Assembly (NCBI RefSeq): GCF_026914185.1 | Contig: NC_070569.1 | Span: 1,240,001-1,304,000, forward strand | Length of the DNA: 64,000 nucleotides | DNA from: Puccinia triticina | Lineage: Eukaryota; Basidiomycota; Pucciniomycetes; Pucciniales; Pucciniaceae | Direction of reading: 5' to 3' | In this document: in pieces, positions 1 to 11,200 of the stretch | Layout: each line of letters opens with the position of its first letter | Numbering within the stretch: the first letter of the stretch is position 1 | Made by a program: the position numbers and the translations under genes | Notes under the pieces: model-generated | Seen by the model: the letters and a program-made list of their open reading frames with translations, nothing else | What the model was told of the DNA's origin: nothing | Databases searched by the model: none

Positions 1-180
1 CGCTAACGCTAAATTACAGCTAATTAGTGGGCCGCTACAGCTAATTAGCTATAATTTGTTGCTAAACATGCAATTTTTCCCAAACATTTTGTAGGTGTAA
101 TTGTAGCTGATTATAAGCTACATTGTAATACTAGCGTAGCGGCCACAAGAAACCGCTAATTACAAAACCGCTACGCTAAG
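1..180. repeat. Inverted-repeat (MITE-like) remnant
   Basis: AT-rich sequence with repeated CGCTA/TAGCG words. GTGGGCCGCTACAGCTA near 28-45 is answered on the other strand by CTAGCGTAGCGGCCAC near 131-147, so the stretch can fold. The window edge cuts the left side, so the full element cannot be delimited. No coding content was seen. Confidence 0.45.
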
Positions 181-520
181 TGCAGTGTAATATGTGCAGT
201 CTTGGTGCACTCCACATTTTTGGCTTTGGGGGGCCAGCACTTCAAAAAAGTTGGAGTGCCTTGATTTTGTACTCCCAAAACATGGAGTCCCCAGATGGGC
301 ACTCCATGTTTGTTGGAGTACACAACTGGATACTCCAAAATTGACCAAAATAGGGGAGTGCAGCTAGATGCACTCCAAAAAAAATGGAGTGCAAGCCCAA
401 GCACTCCACCTTTTCAGTGAAGGATTTTGGTTTTGCACTCCAGCTGGCAAATACCAAATGGAGTGCATTGGGGTGCACTCCAAGTCTCCTTTTTTTTGGA
501 GTGCCCACAGCAATCACACC
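181..520. repeat. Palindromic minisatellite A, left block
   Basis: The words TGCACTCC and GGAGTGCA recur every few tens of bases in both orientations, so the block is a chain of short hairpins. A related block lies at 2700-2880, on the far side of minisatellite B and the solo LTR. Short reading frames here only reflect the repeat period. Confidence 0.6.
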
Positions 521-924
521 TCTTGATGACCGGTCTGGACCATTGAGGGGACTCAAACCTCTCAATGACCGGTGAATACCGGTCATCAGTCACACCTCTT
601 GATGACTGGTCTGTGCCGGTCATCAAGGGACCGGTCTGTGCCGGTCATCAAGGGGACTCACACCTCTTGATGATTGGTTGGACCAATCATTGAGGGGACT
701 CACACCTCCCGATGACTGGTGCGGGCCGGTCATCAGTCAAACCTCCCAATGACCGGCACAGACCAGTCATCAAGGGGACTCACACCTCTCAATGATTGGT
801 CAGACTGGTCATCAAGGGTAATAACATCTCCTCTTGATGACCGTTCATCACCGTTCATCAAGGTGAATCACATCTCTTGATGACCGGTCTGTGCCGGTCA
901 TCAAGGGGGGTAACATCTCCTCTC
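521..924. repeat. Palindromic minisatellite B, left half
   Basis: Degenerate tandem units of about 40 bases are built around ACCGGTCAT and its complement ATGACCGGT, separated by CTC/GAG-rich spacers. Each unit is itself an imperfect palindrome. The array resumes at 1859 after the LTR insertion and reappears at 50940-52130. Confidence 0.85.
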
Positions 925-1858
925 TGTCAGCCTTAGAGTCAACACAGCTGACCTAAAGTCTGCCTTTTTCTAGTTTTTACATATGAATTACTTCATATCT
1001 TTTTCATCTTAAGAGATATCCTTGTTTTGGCTTCATATTCTGTTTCCTCATGCAATTTTAACCCTATTTACAACTTACCAATTCTTTGTAACTATACTCC
1101 TTCCCTGAGTTCTTGAGTTGTGGCGCGCATGCGCAGTTGTGATGTGTCAGCGCTACCAGGCGCGCCAAACCACATGTACATATGTAAATTACATAAGCAA
1201 ACTGTGAAAATTTTTGTAGTCAGGATCCCCCTTGCCTGAGGAGGATCTACAGACTTCAGCACACCAGAACCACACCCCAGATAACCCCAGGATCACCACC
1301 AAGGAGATAACCACGCTCCCAGTATACCTACCGTCACAGGCGCCTAGGATATTGACAGTAAGTAACCTCTTTCACTGAACCTTGTTTATCTCAGATGTAC
1401 AACTCTGTGTCTGCTTGATTTGCTCTTCTTTTGCTGGCCTTTGCCTTATCCTTGATCACAGGTCTGCACCTGCTTTACATCATTCTTTTTCTGTGGTTTT
1501 TGTAAGAAACAAACCACATAGGTTTCCCTTTAAAGAACCTTGAATATCCAGAAGGAAGCTAAAAAATTGTGGCTGGATTAAACTTGTCTAATCCAGAAGC
1601 CCTCCACGTTTCTTTGGTGAGAGGAGGCTGTTGCACTCTCCAGCACAGCTTGGCAGCACTCTTCTAAAGAGGTAGCATTGCCAGTGGACGTGTATTCCCA
1701 CCAGAATAACTTTGAAAATCTGCTTAATCTTGAATCTGCTCAGTCTCTTTCTCTCTGTCTCTATCTCTCTTATATTTTTCTTTTCTTTATCCAAAGAAAT
1801 CCAAATATTCCCCCTTTTTTCTTGTGTCCTGCTGTCACTATAGAGACTCAGGCTCACA
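925..1858 (+). mobile_element. Solo LTR of a retrotransposon
   Basis: The element begins TGTCAGCC and ends GGCTCACA. It is flanked by a perfect 5-base target duplication, CTCTC at 920-924 and 1859-1863. No gag or pol sequence follows, so this is a solo LTR left by LTR-LTR recombination. It carries a GGCGCGCATGCGCAG motif and a pyrimidine-rich 3' part, both shared with the copies at 25149-26187 and 49500-50344. It interrupts minisatellite B. Confidence 0.9.
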
Positions 1859-2580
1859 CTCTCAATGACCAGTCTGTGCCGGTCACCAAGGGGAGTAGCA
1901 CCTCCTCACAATTACCATTCAGACCAGTCATTGATGGGAATAACACCTCCTCTGGATGACCAGTGTATACCGGTCATCAAAGGGAATGACACCTCCTCTG
2001 GATGACTGGTGTGTACCAGTCAACAAGAGGATGTGTGAGTACCCTCAATGGCCGATAAAGACCGGTCATCAAAATGAGAAGCATGTCATTGAGAGGAGAT
2101 CTTATTCCCCTTGATGACCGGTATACACGGTCATCCAGAGGAGGTGTCATTCCCCTTGATGAGTGGCACAGACCGGTCATTGAGTGGAGATGTTACTCCC
2201 CTGAATGACCGGCACAGACCTGTCATTGTGAGGAGATTTTCCTCCCCTTGATTACCGGCACAGACCATTCATTGAGAGGAGATGTTACTCCCCTTGATGA
2301 CCGGCACAGACTGGTCATCAAGAGATGTGATTCACCTCAATGACTGGCACAGACCGGTCATCAAGAGGTGTTGTTACCCTCAATGAACGGTCTGACCAAT
2401 CATTGAGAGGTGTGAGTACCCTTAATGACCAGTCTGTGCCAGTCATTGGGAGGTGTGACTGATGAACGGACCGCACCGGTCATTGAGAGGTGTGATTCCC
2501 CTAAATGACCGGCGGTCTGGCACAGACCAGTCATTGAGAGGAGATGTTCATCCGCTTGATTCCGGTCTGCACCAGTCATG
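1859..2580. repeat. Palindromic minisatellite B, right half
   Basis: Continuation of the ACCGGTCAT/ATGACCGGT array, broken at 924/1859 by the solo LTR insertion. Units are diverged, with many transitions in the core, so the array is not freshly amplified. Confidence 0.85.
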
Positions 2581-2900
2581 GAGATCAGGAGGTGACGGCT
2601 GGCATTGAGTGGGGTTTGTTTGTACATAGCCTGCTGGATGGCCAGACATCCTGTAGTATACCCTGCTTGCAGATGCTTGACATCAGATATGTATGGGGTT
2701 GAAGTTGTAGGCACTCCAGCTCTGGCTGGAGTGCACAGTACTGCACTCCCCTTTTGAGGAGGAGAAATATTAGGAATGGAGTGGGGGGGGAATGTACTCC
2801 AATCTGATGGAGTGAGAATCGTGGGCACTCATTACATTTCCTGGCCACTGGAGTTCTTTGTGGTGCACTCCAGAGAGTCTTGAGTCCCCAATTAAGAATG
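2581..2900. repeat. Palindromic minisatellite A, right block
   Basis: Several GCACTCC and GGAGTGC words in alternating orientation occur between about 2705 and 2880. The block mirrors 181-520, giving the symmetrical order A-B-LTR-B-A. Confidence 0.5.
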
Positions 2901-3402
2901 CAAAATTAACTAACCCATAATACTTTATCCAAGAAGGAGACCAAGTGGGCCACCTTTGTACAACACTTCTCCTGTTCCTAAAAAAACCCACTGCCAATGG
3001 AACCTATTACAGAAGAATTGGGGGTCTATCATTTTTTCCTTCATTTCAATTTTTATGATTCTTGAAAAGTGATACGTCACAAACCACCTAGGGCCATCAT
3101 GCAAACATGACGCGCTCTAAGATGCCTATGCATTTGAACGTTTGGACTCTTGGGAGAAGGTGTTTTGCCACCGATGGCAGCGTTAATCTTGTGTTCCAGA
3201 TCGGATGGATTCGAGTCTTCCATGCCAGAATAAGATTTGTTATCTGGTGAGAAGCTGATTCTGAAGTTGTGGTTGTTGAAGGAGAGAGGGGCATATTTAT
3301 GTATTAAAACTACAGCATATCTGTTGCGTATGACCAGTCTCCAATCACAGCGGACGAAGCAGAAACAGGGCGACGAAGCCGTTCATGTTGCATGCGCAAG
3401 TG
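2901..3402. other. No gene recognised
   Basis: Only short uninformative frames. No domain, splice pattern or repeat was recognised. Confidence 0.5.
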
Positions 3403-3546
3403 GAAGACTTCCCGACAATCTGGGAACCCAGATTTTTCCAGATTTTGCGGGGAAATCTGGGCTCGATCTCCCCAGATCCTAGATCTGCCTAGATTTCCCT
3501 GCGAAATCTGGGAAAATCTGGGTTTCCAGATCGGCGGGAAGTCCTC
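3403..3546. repeat. Large imperfect palindrome
   Basis: The left arm (about 3403-3460) starts GAAGACTTCCCG and contains AATCTGGGAACCCAGATTT. The right arm (about 3489-3546) is its inverted copy, ending CGGCGGGAAGTCCTC. Arms are about 55-60 bases around a short centre that is itself partly self-complementary. Consistent with a foldback element or MITE remnant. Confidence 0.75.
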
Positions 3547-4520
3547 CAGTGCCCAAATCCAAGCCAAACTCAATATTTACAACATAGATCACGTTTGCTG
3601 TGGCTGCTGGTTTTCAATATTCCGAGCAGCACCCAGGAAAGCTCCTCTTTGCGGAGTGGGAGCCAACTTAACAAAACTCGCTCACCGCAGCGGGAAGCGT
3701 TTCTTTGACAATGAGGGGCTTGTTAAGTTTGGCGGCAAAGTCGCCCAGCTGTGTGATGCAGCTGAAGCTGCATCGCGGGCAACTTGGCTGCATCATGCCA
3801 GTAAGCTCTACATCTAGTTAATACCTGGTCAAATTTTGGGATTTCATGAGTCTTCATGCTATGCGCTAGTCAGACTCAGCACTTGCTGTGGCGTGAATTT
3901 GCCACATTCCCGGCGAATGCTGCTCACTCACCGCGTTTCTACGTGCTGATCAAGCCAATGAAAAAAGTAGAGGAAAAGGAAGATCCTAGTGGTTTCGCTC
4001 GGCAAGCGCAAATGTCAGCTCAGCTTGCCGAGAGTCCTGGGCGAGTCGAGGGACCCTAGTACCAGCTTGGCGGTGGTCCTCGGTGAGCTGACAGATGCCC
4101 AAAGCTCGCCAAGGACCCCCGCCGCCGGGCAGCTGGATTCTGGAGTGTATGGTTGATATGTTTTGTATGTTGGGGTTGCTGCTTGATGTTTGTGTGCTGA
4201 GGCCCGCAAGGTGTGGGAGAAAGTGCAATTTCTTTTGAGCCGGAAGGATCTTTACAGGCTTGATGCTGCGATGGATGGTGATGTTTGGGATCGAGGGTCC
4301 GGAAGGATGAAAGCAGCCGATCGCCCTGAAACACCAGCGCCTGCGGATGAAGGCCAGCCGCCAGGGCATGGCCAGGAAGGGGGCGAGGCTCAAAAGCATT
4401 TGTGTCTGAGCACACCTCCGTCACCCCCACCCCCAGAAAGAGAGAAAGAACCAAACCAACATACGCAGGGATCGGCAAACTCACGCGGGCCAGGGCTTCT
4501 GAATCTTTCGAACACTCAGC
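3547..4520. other. No gene recognised; upstream region of lipase A
   Basis: Overlapping short frames on both strands with no recognisable protein. The last few hundred bases should hold the promoter of the lipase gene starting at 4521; no clear TATA box was found. Confidence 0.5.
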
Positions 4521-7500
4521 ATGTCTGCCACCCGCCCGACAACAGCGGAGCATGGGCCGTATGGGGCCCTCGATCCCGACCGCCCGCATGCACCGAAGGG
4601 TGTATCCGACTGGGGATGCGAGGAGTTCAAGATGAAGTTGAGTGTTCCGGTTGAGTGGCGACGGGATGTATGCGGGGCCGGTCCCACTGACTCTCGCGGC
4701 TTCTTCTGACCGGCCACGGCAGGTGGTACAAGGATGCCGACATCGAGGTCTTCCGGCAAGCCCTGGCCCATGAAACTCAGGATGCCGATCTCTCGGGCCA
4801 GCCTGACCTCCCGGCTCAGCCGGACCGATCGGGCCCATCGAACCGGTACAACCAGCTGTAGGCCCATCTCTGCTTGGCCCTCATTCGGATGGACACACAC
4901 CACCATTGACTTTCAAGCATTCCCTTCCTGAACGACCCACTCGCTGTATGTACTTACCATCAGATTGCCCTCGCCAACGCAACGCGTTCCTCCGCGTCGA
5001 CGAAGCTCGACGCCGTGCTCTTGCAAGCGAACCAGGACATTCAGGCCTCGTAAGGACGTGGTCAGGGAGGGCTGGGCGTACCACCTCTTCCGATTGCCGC
5101 TCCTGGTGCGTCCAATCCTATCTCCGCCCACCATGCGTCCAATCCTATCTCCGCCCACCACCCGAGCTACCTCTACTCGATCCTGACACTCTGGCTGGCA
5201 TGGGTCTCCAGATCGTCATCGGTCTGGCGTCCTTGTGCGAGCTTCTGGTGTACGTCTCCGTCAGACAGATCGTCACTCTGTTCGAAGTCGTCGTCTCCTG
5301 TATGTGTGCAGCTGCGTTGCACGATGAAAGGGTACAGCAGCCCCGGCTCACTTTCTGATCTGCAAAATGTAGACAGGGGCCTCGAAGGCAGATTACGCCG
5401 GAAGCTCGCGGCCGCTGCGACCTACGAGGAGTGGAAACAAACCGCGCTAGAGCTGGACGAACTGCTGGTAAGTGCTGCTCCACCCGATGCACAGGCTCGT
5501 TTCGAGAGGGGGAGATAGTTTGGCTGAGGCTGAGGATTGCGGCGGCGCTTCGAAGGGATTCGAGCCGTGGAAAAAGCACTCCTCCAACGCATACTACGAC
5601 TCGAGCTCTGTCCGCAAGGTGCTCGTCAGTCTGGAGCAATCCCGGCTCAACGACAATGCCGAGGGTGTCAAGGACGTGCTTGAGGTCTGTCTGCGCGCTA
5701 ACTTCGCCGGCATAGAATCCTTGCGGCTCTACTCTCAAACCCATCTCGGTGCGTCCAGTTGTTCTTCTTCTTTACCCCTCCATGGGGGTATTGACAACCT
5801 CACTTACCCCTGCGCTTTGGGGGACTTCTAAAGGCACGAAGAACTTGATCGAAAATTACGTCGAGGAAGGTCAGCTCAACGCGTTTTCCATCATCTTCTC
5901 TCGAAAATAAATCGGAAAAGCAGTGATACAAACATTCAACTATTTACGTTTACTGGGCTTCAGTCGAAAAATCAATCATCTACTTGAGAGATACGCCGCT
6001 GATTACGGCGCACGAGAAAACAGTCTTCTTCCGGAGGACAGCCAAGAACCTCGGGACATCTGCGTTATGCTTAAGCGGAGGAGGGACTTTTGGCTATTGT
6101 GAGTTTCATTCTTGGTGCATGCACAGCTTCCTGTCTGATTCTAAAGATGGACTGGATGGTTTCACATTGAATATTGCAGATCATCTGGGGGTCATCAAAG
6201 CATTGGTCGATGCGAGGCTTCTGCCGACCGTCATCACCGGGGCATCGGCCGGCTCACTTGGTCTGTCCTCAGATCAGCTTAACGGGGGCGGGGATACTGA
6301 TTGCTGTGTGGGCTTTAGTTGCTGCCCTTTTGTGCACGCGGACCGACGAGGAGCTGGGTCGGATCTTGGTCCCGGAGCTGGCCGATATGATCACCGGGGC
6401 AGAGGAGCCGATCCAGGTACATCAGCTACTCAGCCCCGTTCGGACCTTTTGCCAACTGCGTGTGGTGCTGAGTCTGTTTGCGAGTCTATCCAAGGTTTGG
6501 CTGCCAAGAATGATCCGGACCGGTGCACGATTCGATACCGTGATTTGGGCCAAAAAGGTCGGTTAATGGTTCGCTCTTCGTCATGACACCTCGCCCGAAA
6601 ACTGAAGCGCATCCGAACAGTCGTGTTTCTTTACTATGGGCTCTATGACGTTCCTCGAGGCTTACGAGCGAACTGGACGGATATTGAATGTCTCGGTCAT
6701 CCCTGTAAGGATGCAATGGAGTTGACACAGATGACACAGCTGACGCTCTCGTCTCGCCCTCAAGCACGACCTTCATTCGCCGACGACGCTGCTGAACTAC
6801 ATCACTGCGCCCAACTGTGTGATCTTCAGTGCGATCCTGGCATCGGCTGCGGTCCCATTGGTGATGAATCCAGTGGTCCTCCTAGAAAAGAAGAAGGATG
6901 GGAGGGTGAGGCCGTGGCGGCTCCAGGGGAAACACAAGGATGGGAGCTTGCGAGTCGACGTGCCGTTGGAAAGCCTGCACATCGTGAGTGGGGTCTGGCC
7001 CGGCGTTCTCTCAGACAGAAACGCTTGCACGCTGAGTGATCATTGTTGGGCGCATACGCACGTAGTATTTCAACACCAGCTTCTCGATCGTCTCTCAGGT
7101 CAATCCCCATGTCCACCTGTTCTTCTTCCAGCCGCGCGGCGCCCCCGGGCAGCCCGTAGTCCATCGGAAGGGCCAAGGCTGGCGGGGCGGCTTCCTTCTG
7201 AGCGCCCTGGAACAGTACATGAAGATCGAGCTGGTGAAGAACCTCCGAGTGCGTGATCGCGTCTGCAACCCTTGCACACTGAATGCTCATGCGACATCCG
7301 CACAGGTCATCCGCGACCTCGAGCTGCTGCCGGCCGAGTTCGGCGGGCAGACGTTCACGGCCGTGTTCCTGCAAAGGTTCGAGGGCACGGTGACGATCTG
7401 GCCGCACAGCCGGCTGAAGGACCTAGTGACGATCCTGGAAGACCCGAGCCGTGCGGAGCTTTCGCGGATGATTGATGTGGGCCGCCGGGCGACCTGGCCC

Positions 7501-7790
7501 AAGGCACGTCCCATGCCTCCTCCTCCTCAGCACAACGGGGCAGCTGATCTTGGGGTGTGGGGGGACAGATGCGGATGATCGAGAACCGGCTGCGCATCGA
7601 GCGCCAAGTCTTCGAGGGTCGCACCCGCACCAAGCAGTCCCGCGAGCCCGTCATCCCCGCAGGCGCCTTCCTGCCCGCCCAGCACCTCGCCGCCGCCCGG
7701 ACGGCGGTCGGCTTCCTCGGCTCCCCCGCCGCCGCCGCCGCGCCCGGACCCGACTCGACGGAAACGGACGCGAGCAGCGCCGCCTCGTAG
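4521..7790 (+). CDS. Patatin-domain triacylglycerol lipase, paralog A
   Basis: Predicted 680 residues from 16 exons: 4521-4636, 4723-4845, 4964-5105, 5212-5303, 5377-5467, 5556-5748, 5834-5869, 5964-6098, 6180-6260, 6319-6416, 6495-6557, 6621-6704, 6765-6983, 7099-7248, 7306-7503, 7569-7790. The N-terminal half has the DUF3336 region typical of fungal Tgl3/4/5 and plant SDP1 lipases (RPRKDVVREGWAYH, TYEEW). The patatin domain follows: oxyanion loop GGGTFG (about 303-308), nucleophile GASAG (Ser332) and catalytic Asp in DGS (Asp477). The family hydrolyses stored triacylglycerol at lipid droplets, which fits spore germination on stored lipid. All splice phases agree and no stop interrupts the frame. 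The last intron uses a GC donor (7504-7505). Most exon lengths equal those of paralog B at 27918-31175. Family assignment is firm; substrate is inferred. Confidence 0.9.
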
Positions 7791-8203
7791 ATCCCCTCTC
7801 GCGCCCCGCACCGCTTGTAAAACCTCCGCGGCTGGCCATGATGCATGCTTCAGTTGTCTAAACAGGAGATCATTTTTTTTTCATAAAAGGAGAGCAATTG
7901 TTTTTATAAAAGAACGCTTTTGAGGTGAACAACTTTTTATACTTGTTTTTTTCAATTCATTGCTAAGTGGATTGTAAGGAGCTGTGATTTTAACCTAGAA
8001 ATGCTGGTGTCTGGTTTGGTTGTATGTACATATGTTAATGGCCATCTTGGATGTGTTACACCTCCTTCCTGGGGAGGGTGGGGTGTTGGTGTGTGCGCAG
8101 TGCGCAGCCAGGGGGTGCTGCTTAGCTAAGCCGGCTGGCTGGCACTCAGCCGGCGGAACGACCCCAGCAAAGCAAAACACGAAGACCATCCCCAGGGAAG
8201 ACG

Positions 8204-11200
8204 ATGGCCTCCCCAACACCATCCGAGCAGGAGTTCCACAGTCTCAGGAACAGCGCGCTCGAGGAAAACAGCAAGAGCTTCGAACAGCGCTTCCAGGACA
8301 TCTTCGGCAGCCAGCAGCAGCAGCAGCAGCAGCAGACACCAGGCCAGTCAACGGACAAAGAAACTGGCCAAGAAGAAGAAGACGAAGAAGAATTTATCTA
8401 TGACGGCCAAGACGTCAAGCTGTTCGACGAGGATGAGGATGATGACGAAGACCAGAAAGACTACGCAACAAAACTCGACGAGATCCTCCACTCAAACCAA
8501 CTGCGTCATCACCAGCAGCCGACCTCAACGCACGAGGACCAGTCCACACACCCATCGATCATCCTGCCGGACACAAAGACCAACGGCCAGGACCACCCAG
8601 TGCTCGAGTCCTTCATCGAGCTCACCGAGTCCGACGAGGGCTCCGTAAAACCCTCGATCATCCCAAGCAATCACCTCCCTCAAGCCAGCAACCAGTCGCC
8701 GGTATCGCCTCCTGTCGTCGTTCCACCCAACGTTAGTACATTGGCATTCAGATACGCCTGAGTTTGATCGCTTGAATTGATACTTGCATTTCCTATGTCG
8801 CGCCCCGAAATCTCGTGACCCGCAAACCCCCGGATCACACCGAAAGGATCCCTCGCCAAGCTCAAGTCCAAGCACGAGCATATCCCAACGGATCGGATTT
8901 AACCGAAGGTCCAGCTCGATCACGCCCTCCCACTCGATCACCGGCTCAAACACCTCCTCAAACCTGTGGTTTACCAACAAGCTGCGCCCCCAAAACTCGC
9001 ACTTCTCTCGACTAAGATCACTCCACCCATCCTCAACAGCCAACAACTCGCCTGCGTCCCTCCAACTACCCAACCACAGATGCGTGTCCTCATCAACCCT
9101 GGCATCCTACCACTCCTACGACGACCGTTGTTCGCCCCGCTTCAGACACCAATCAGAGCAGCCGTACTCGCCCAGCCCCTCGATCGTCGACCGCAACCCC
9201 TCAACATACTCAAACGGGCTGCAGAGCCCCTCGATCATCATCGAGCCCGACGCCCAGGAAGTCTCGGCCAGCGGGATATTCAGATGGGCCTCCCTGCGCA
9301 GAATCACCCAGAAGATCTACTCACGCCCCAGAAGACTCCTCCCCTCCACCGCCGTCTCCCCCGCCAACTCCCCCTCCAACACGCTTCTCGGCCTGCCCAC
9401 GGCCATCGCCACTAGCGGGGTCATCGTCGTGGGCACAGCCAAGGGCTGGGCGATGGTCTTCGACTACGCCTCCAATCTAAAATGCGTGCTGGGCAGCGAC
9501 GCGGTCGGTAAGCATGAGACCGTCTCCAAGCTTCTTGCTTTTTGGCTACTGAGCATTGACGGGGTTTTTAGTTAGAGATGCAGGAGCTGTTTCGGCGCTC
9601 GCGATTTCCCACGACCATACCTTCGTTGCCGTCGGACACATCATGGGCCACATCTATCTCTACGACCTTGCCAAGCCCAGCCCGCCGACCCGGACAGTGC
9701 TCCCGACGAGTCTGCGACTGGTCCAGGAAGGAAGGTCCGAGGGTCACCTGCTCGGAAACCGGATCATCCACATCGACTTCATCGGCCTCCGCCACACCGC
9801 CATTGTTTCTGCCGACGAGACCGGCTTGGCTTTCTACCACGCCCTGGGACAGGTCCTCGGCTTGGCATCCACCGATGTGATTCGGATTTTGGGCAAGTAT
9901 CCCGATCAGGGCACGATAGCCCCCCAAAATGGCCTGGGTAACCAAATAATAGACACCCCTACCGGCGCCGGTCACAGCCGACAGTTTTCGGATTTCTCGG
10001 TCAACAGCGCGTCTATTGGAGCGCCCAAGTCGCGTAAATCGACCAAGATCTTTGGCGCCTTACCACTGCCCCTTGGGCCGACCCCGCATCCCACAGATCA
10101 TCATGGCCTGGTGGCGCTGCTGACCTCAAGTAAACTGATCATTGTGGCGCTCAAACCGACACCGAGGACGTGCTGGAGATGCATGCGAACGGGCTCCGAT
10201 CCGAACCAAACCGGGCTCATTGGGAGCTTGAGTTGGTTCCCAAGCTCGACGGTCAAGGAAGCCTCGGGGCCCAAGAAGACTCGGCCATCCGACCCCGCCG
10301 GACCCCCGCCAACTCAGAGCGCTCAGCTGCGCAACGAGGGCGGGGTCGGGATGGACCCCCTGTTGGCGTTCTCCTGGGGCAAGACGGTCAGATTCGTCAC
10401 CGTGATCTCCGACCATTCTGCGTCTCGTCCGCCCGATAATCTCGCCAAAGACAGCTTCTTGAAAGGGTTTACTCGCAGGTTGGAGGGTAACTTCCCCAGC
10501 TTGAGGTTCGTCGAAGGCAAAAAATGGAGCTGTAGCTCCAACGTCCTGGCTATCCAATGGCTCAGCTGGAGAGTAAGTTCTCCCCCGATAAAAACCGAAA
10601 TGGCTCCTCACGTTTTTCACCAAGCTAACGACGATCGCGCCTACAGATTATTTGTGTTTTGACGTCCACCCATTTCGAGGTGATTGACACTCAGATCTGG
10701 CAGCGCACCGGGCTCGAGCCAATCGACCTACGCGGCGTCGTCCGCCTGAACATCTTCAAAGAAACCGCGCTCAATCAAAGCCACGCCAACCCGCTCGCCA
10801 CTCCGCCCAACTTCTCGGCTTCGGAAATCGACTCCGATCTCTCTGTGGGCGGCTCGGTGGCCGGCAGCTTCAAAGCCTACAAGGGCAAAATCTTCCTCCT
10901 CGTAAGTTCCTCTCTTCCTTCCGTCAATCCAAAAGCCATCCAGTCTGCCGCAAATAGGTCCCTTTCCCATCACCCCGTCACTCCCCCCAATCCTACCACT
11001 TTTTTTCCCCGGATGTTTAGATGGATTCTTTGTTGATTGAAAGGGTGGTGTGGTGCGTCTCAGACAACCGATGATCTCCGGCTGGGCATGGTAGTTTCCT
11101 GGGCCGAGCAAATCCTAGAATTAGTCGAGGTCGGGGCCTTGACCGAAGCGATCGACCTGACGACGTCGTATTGGATTGGACGGGCCGATCTCGAGACCAT

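Noticed and set aside
4521..7790. Lipase A as a pseudogene
   Set aside because: Raw frames look broken, but once introns are placed by comparison with paralog B all exons join in phase with no stop and the catalytic residues are intact.
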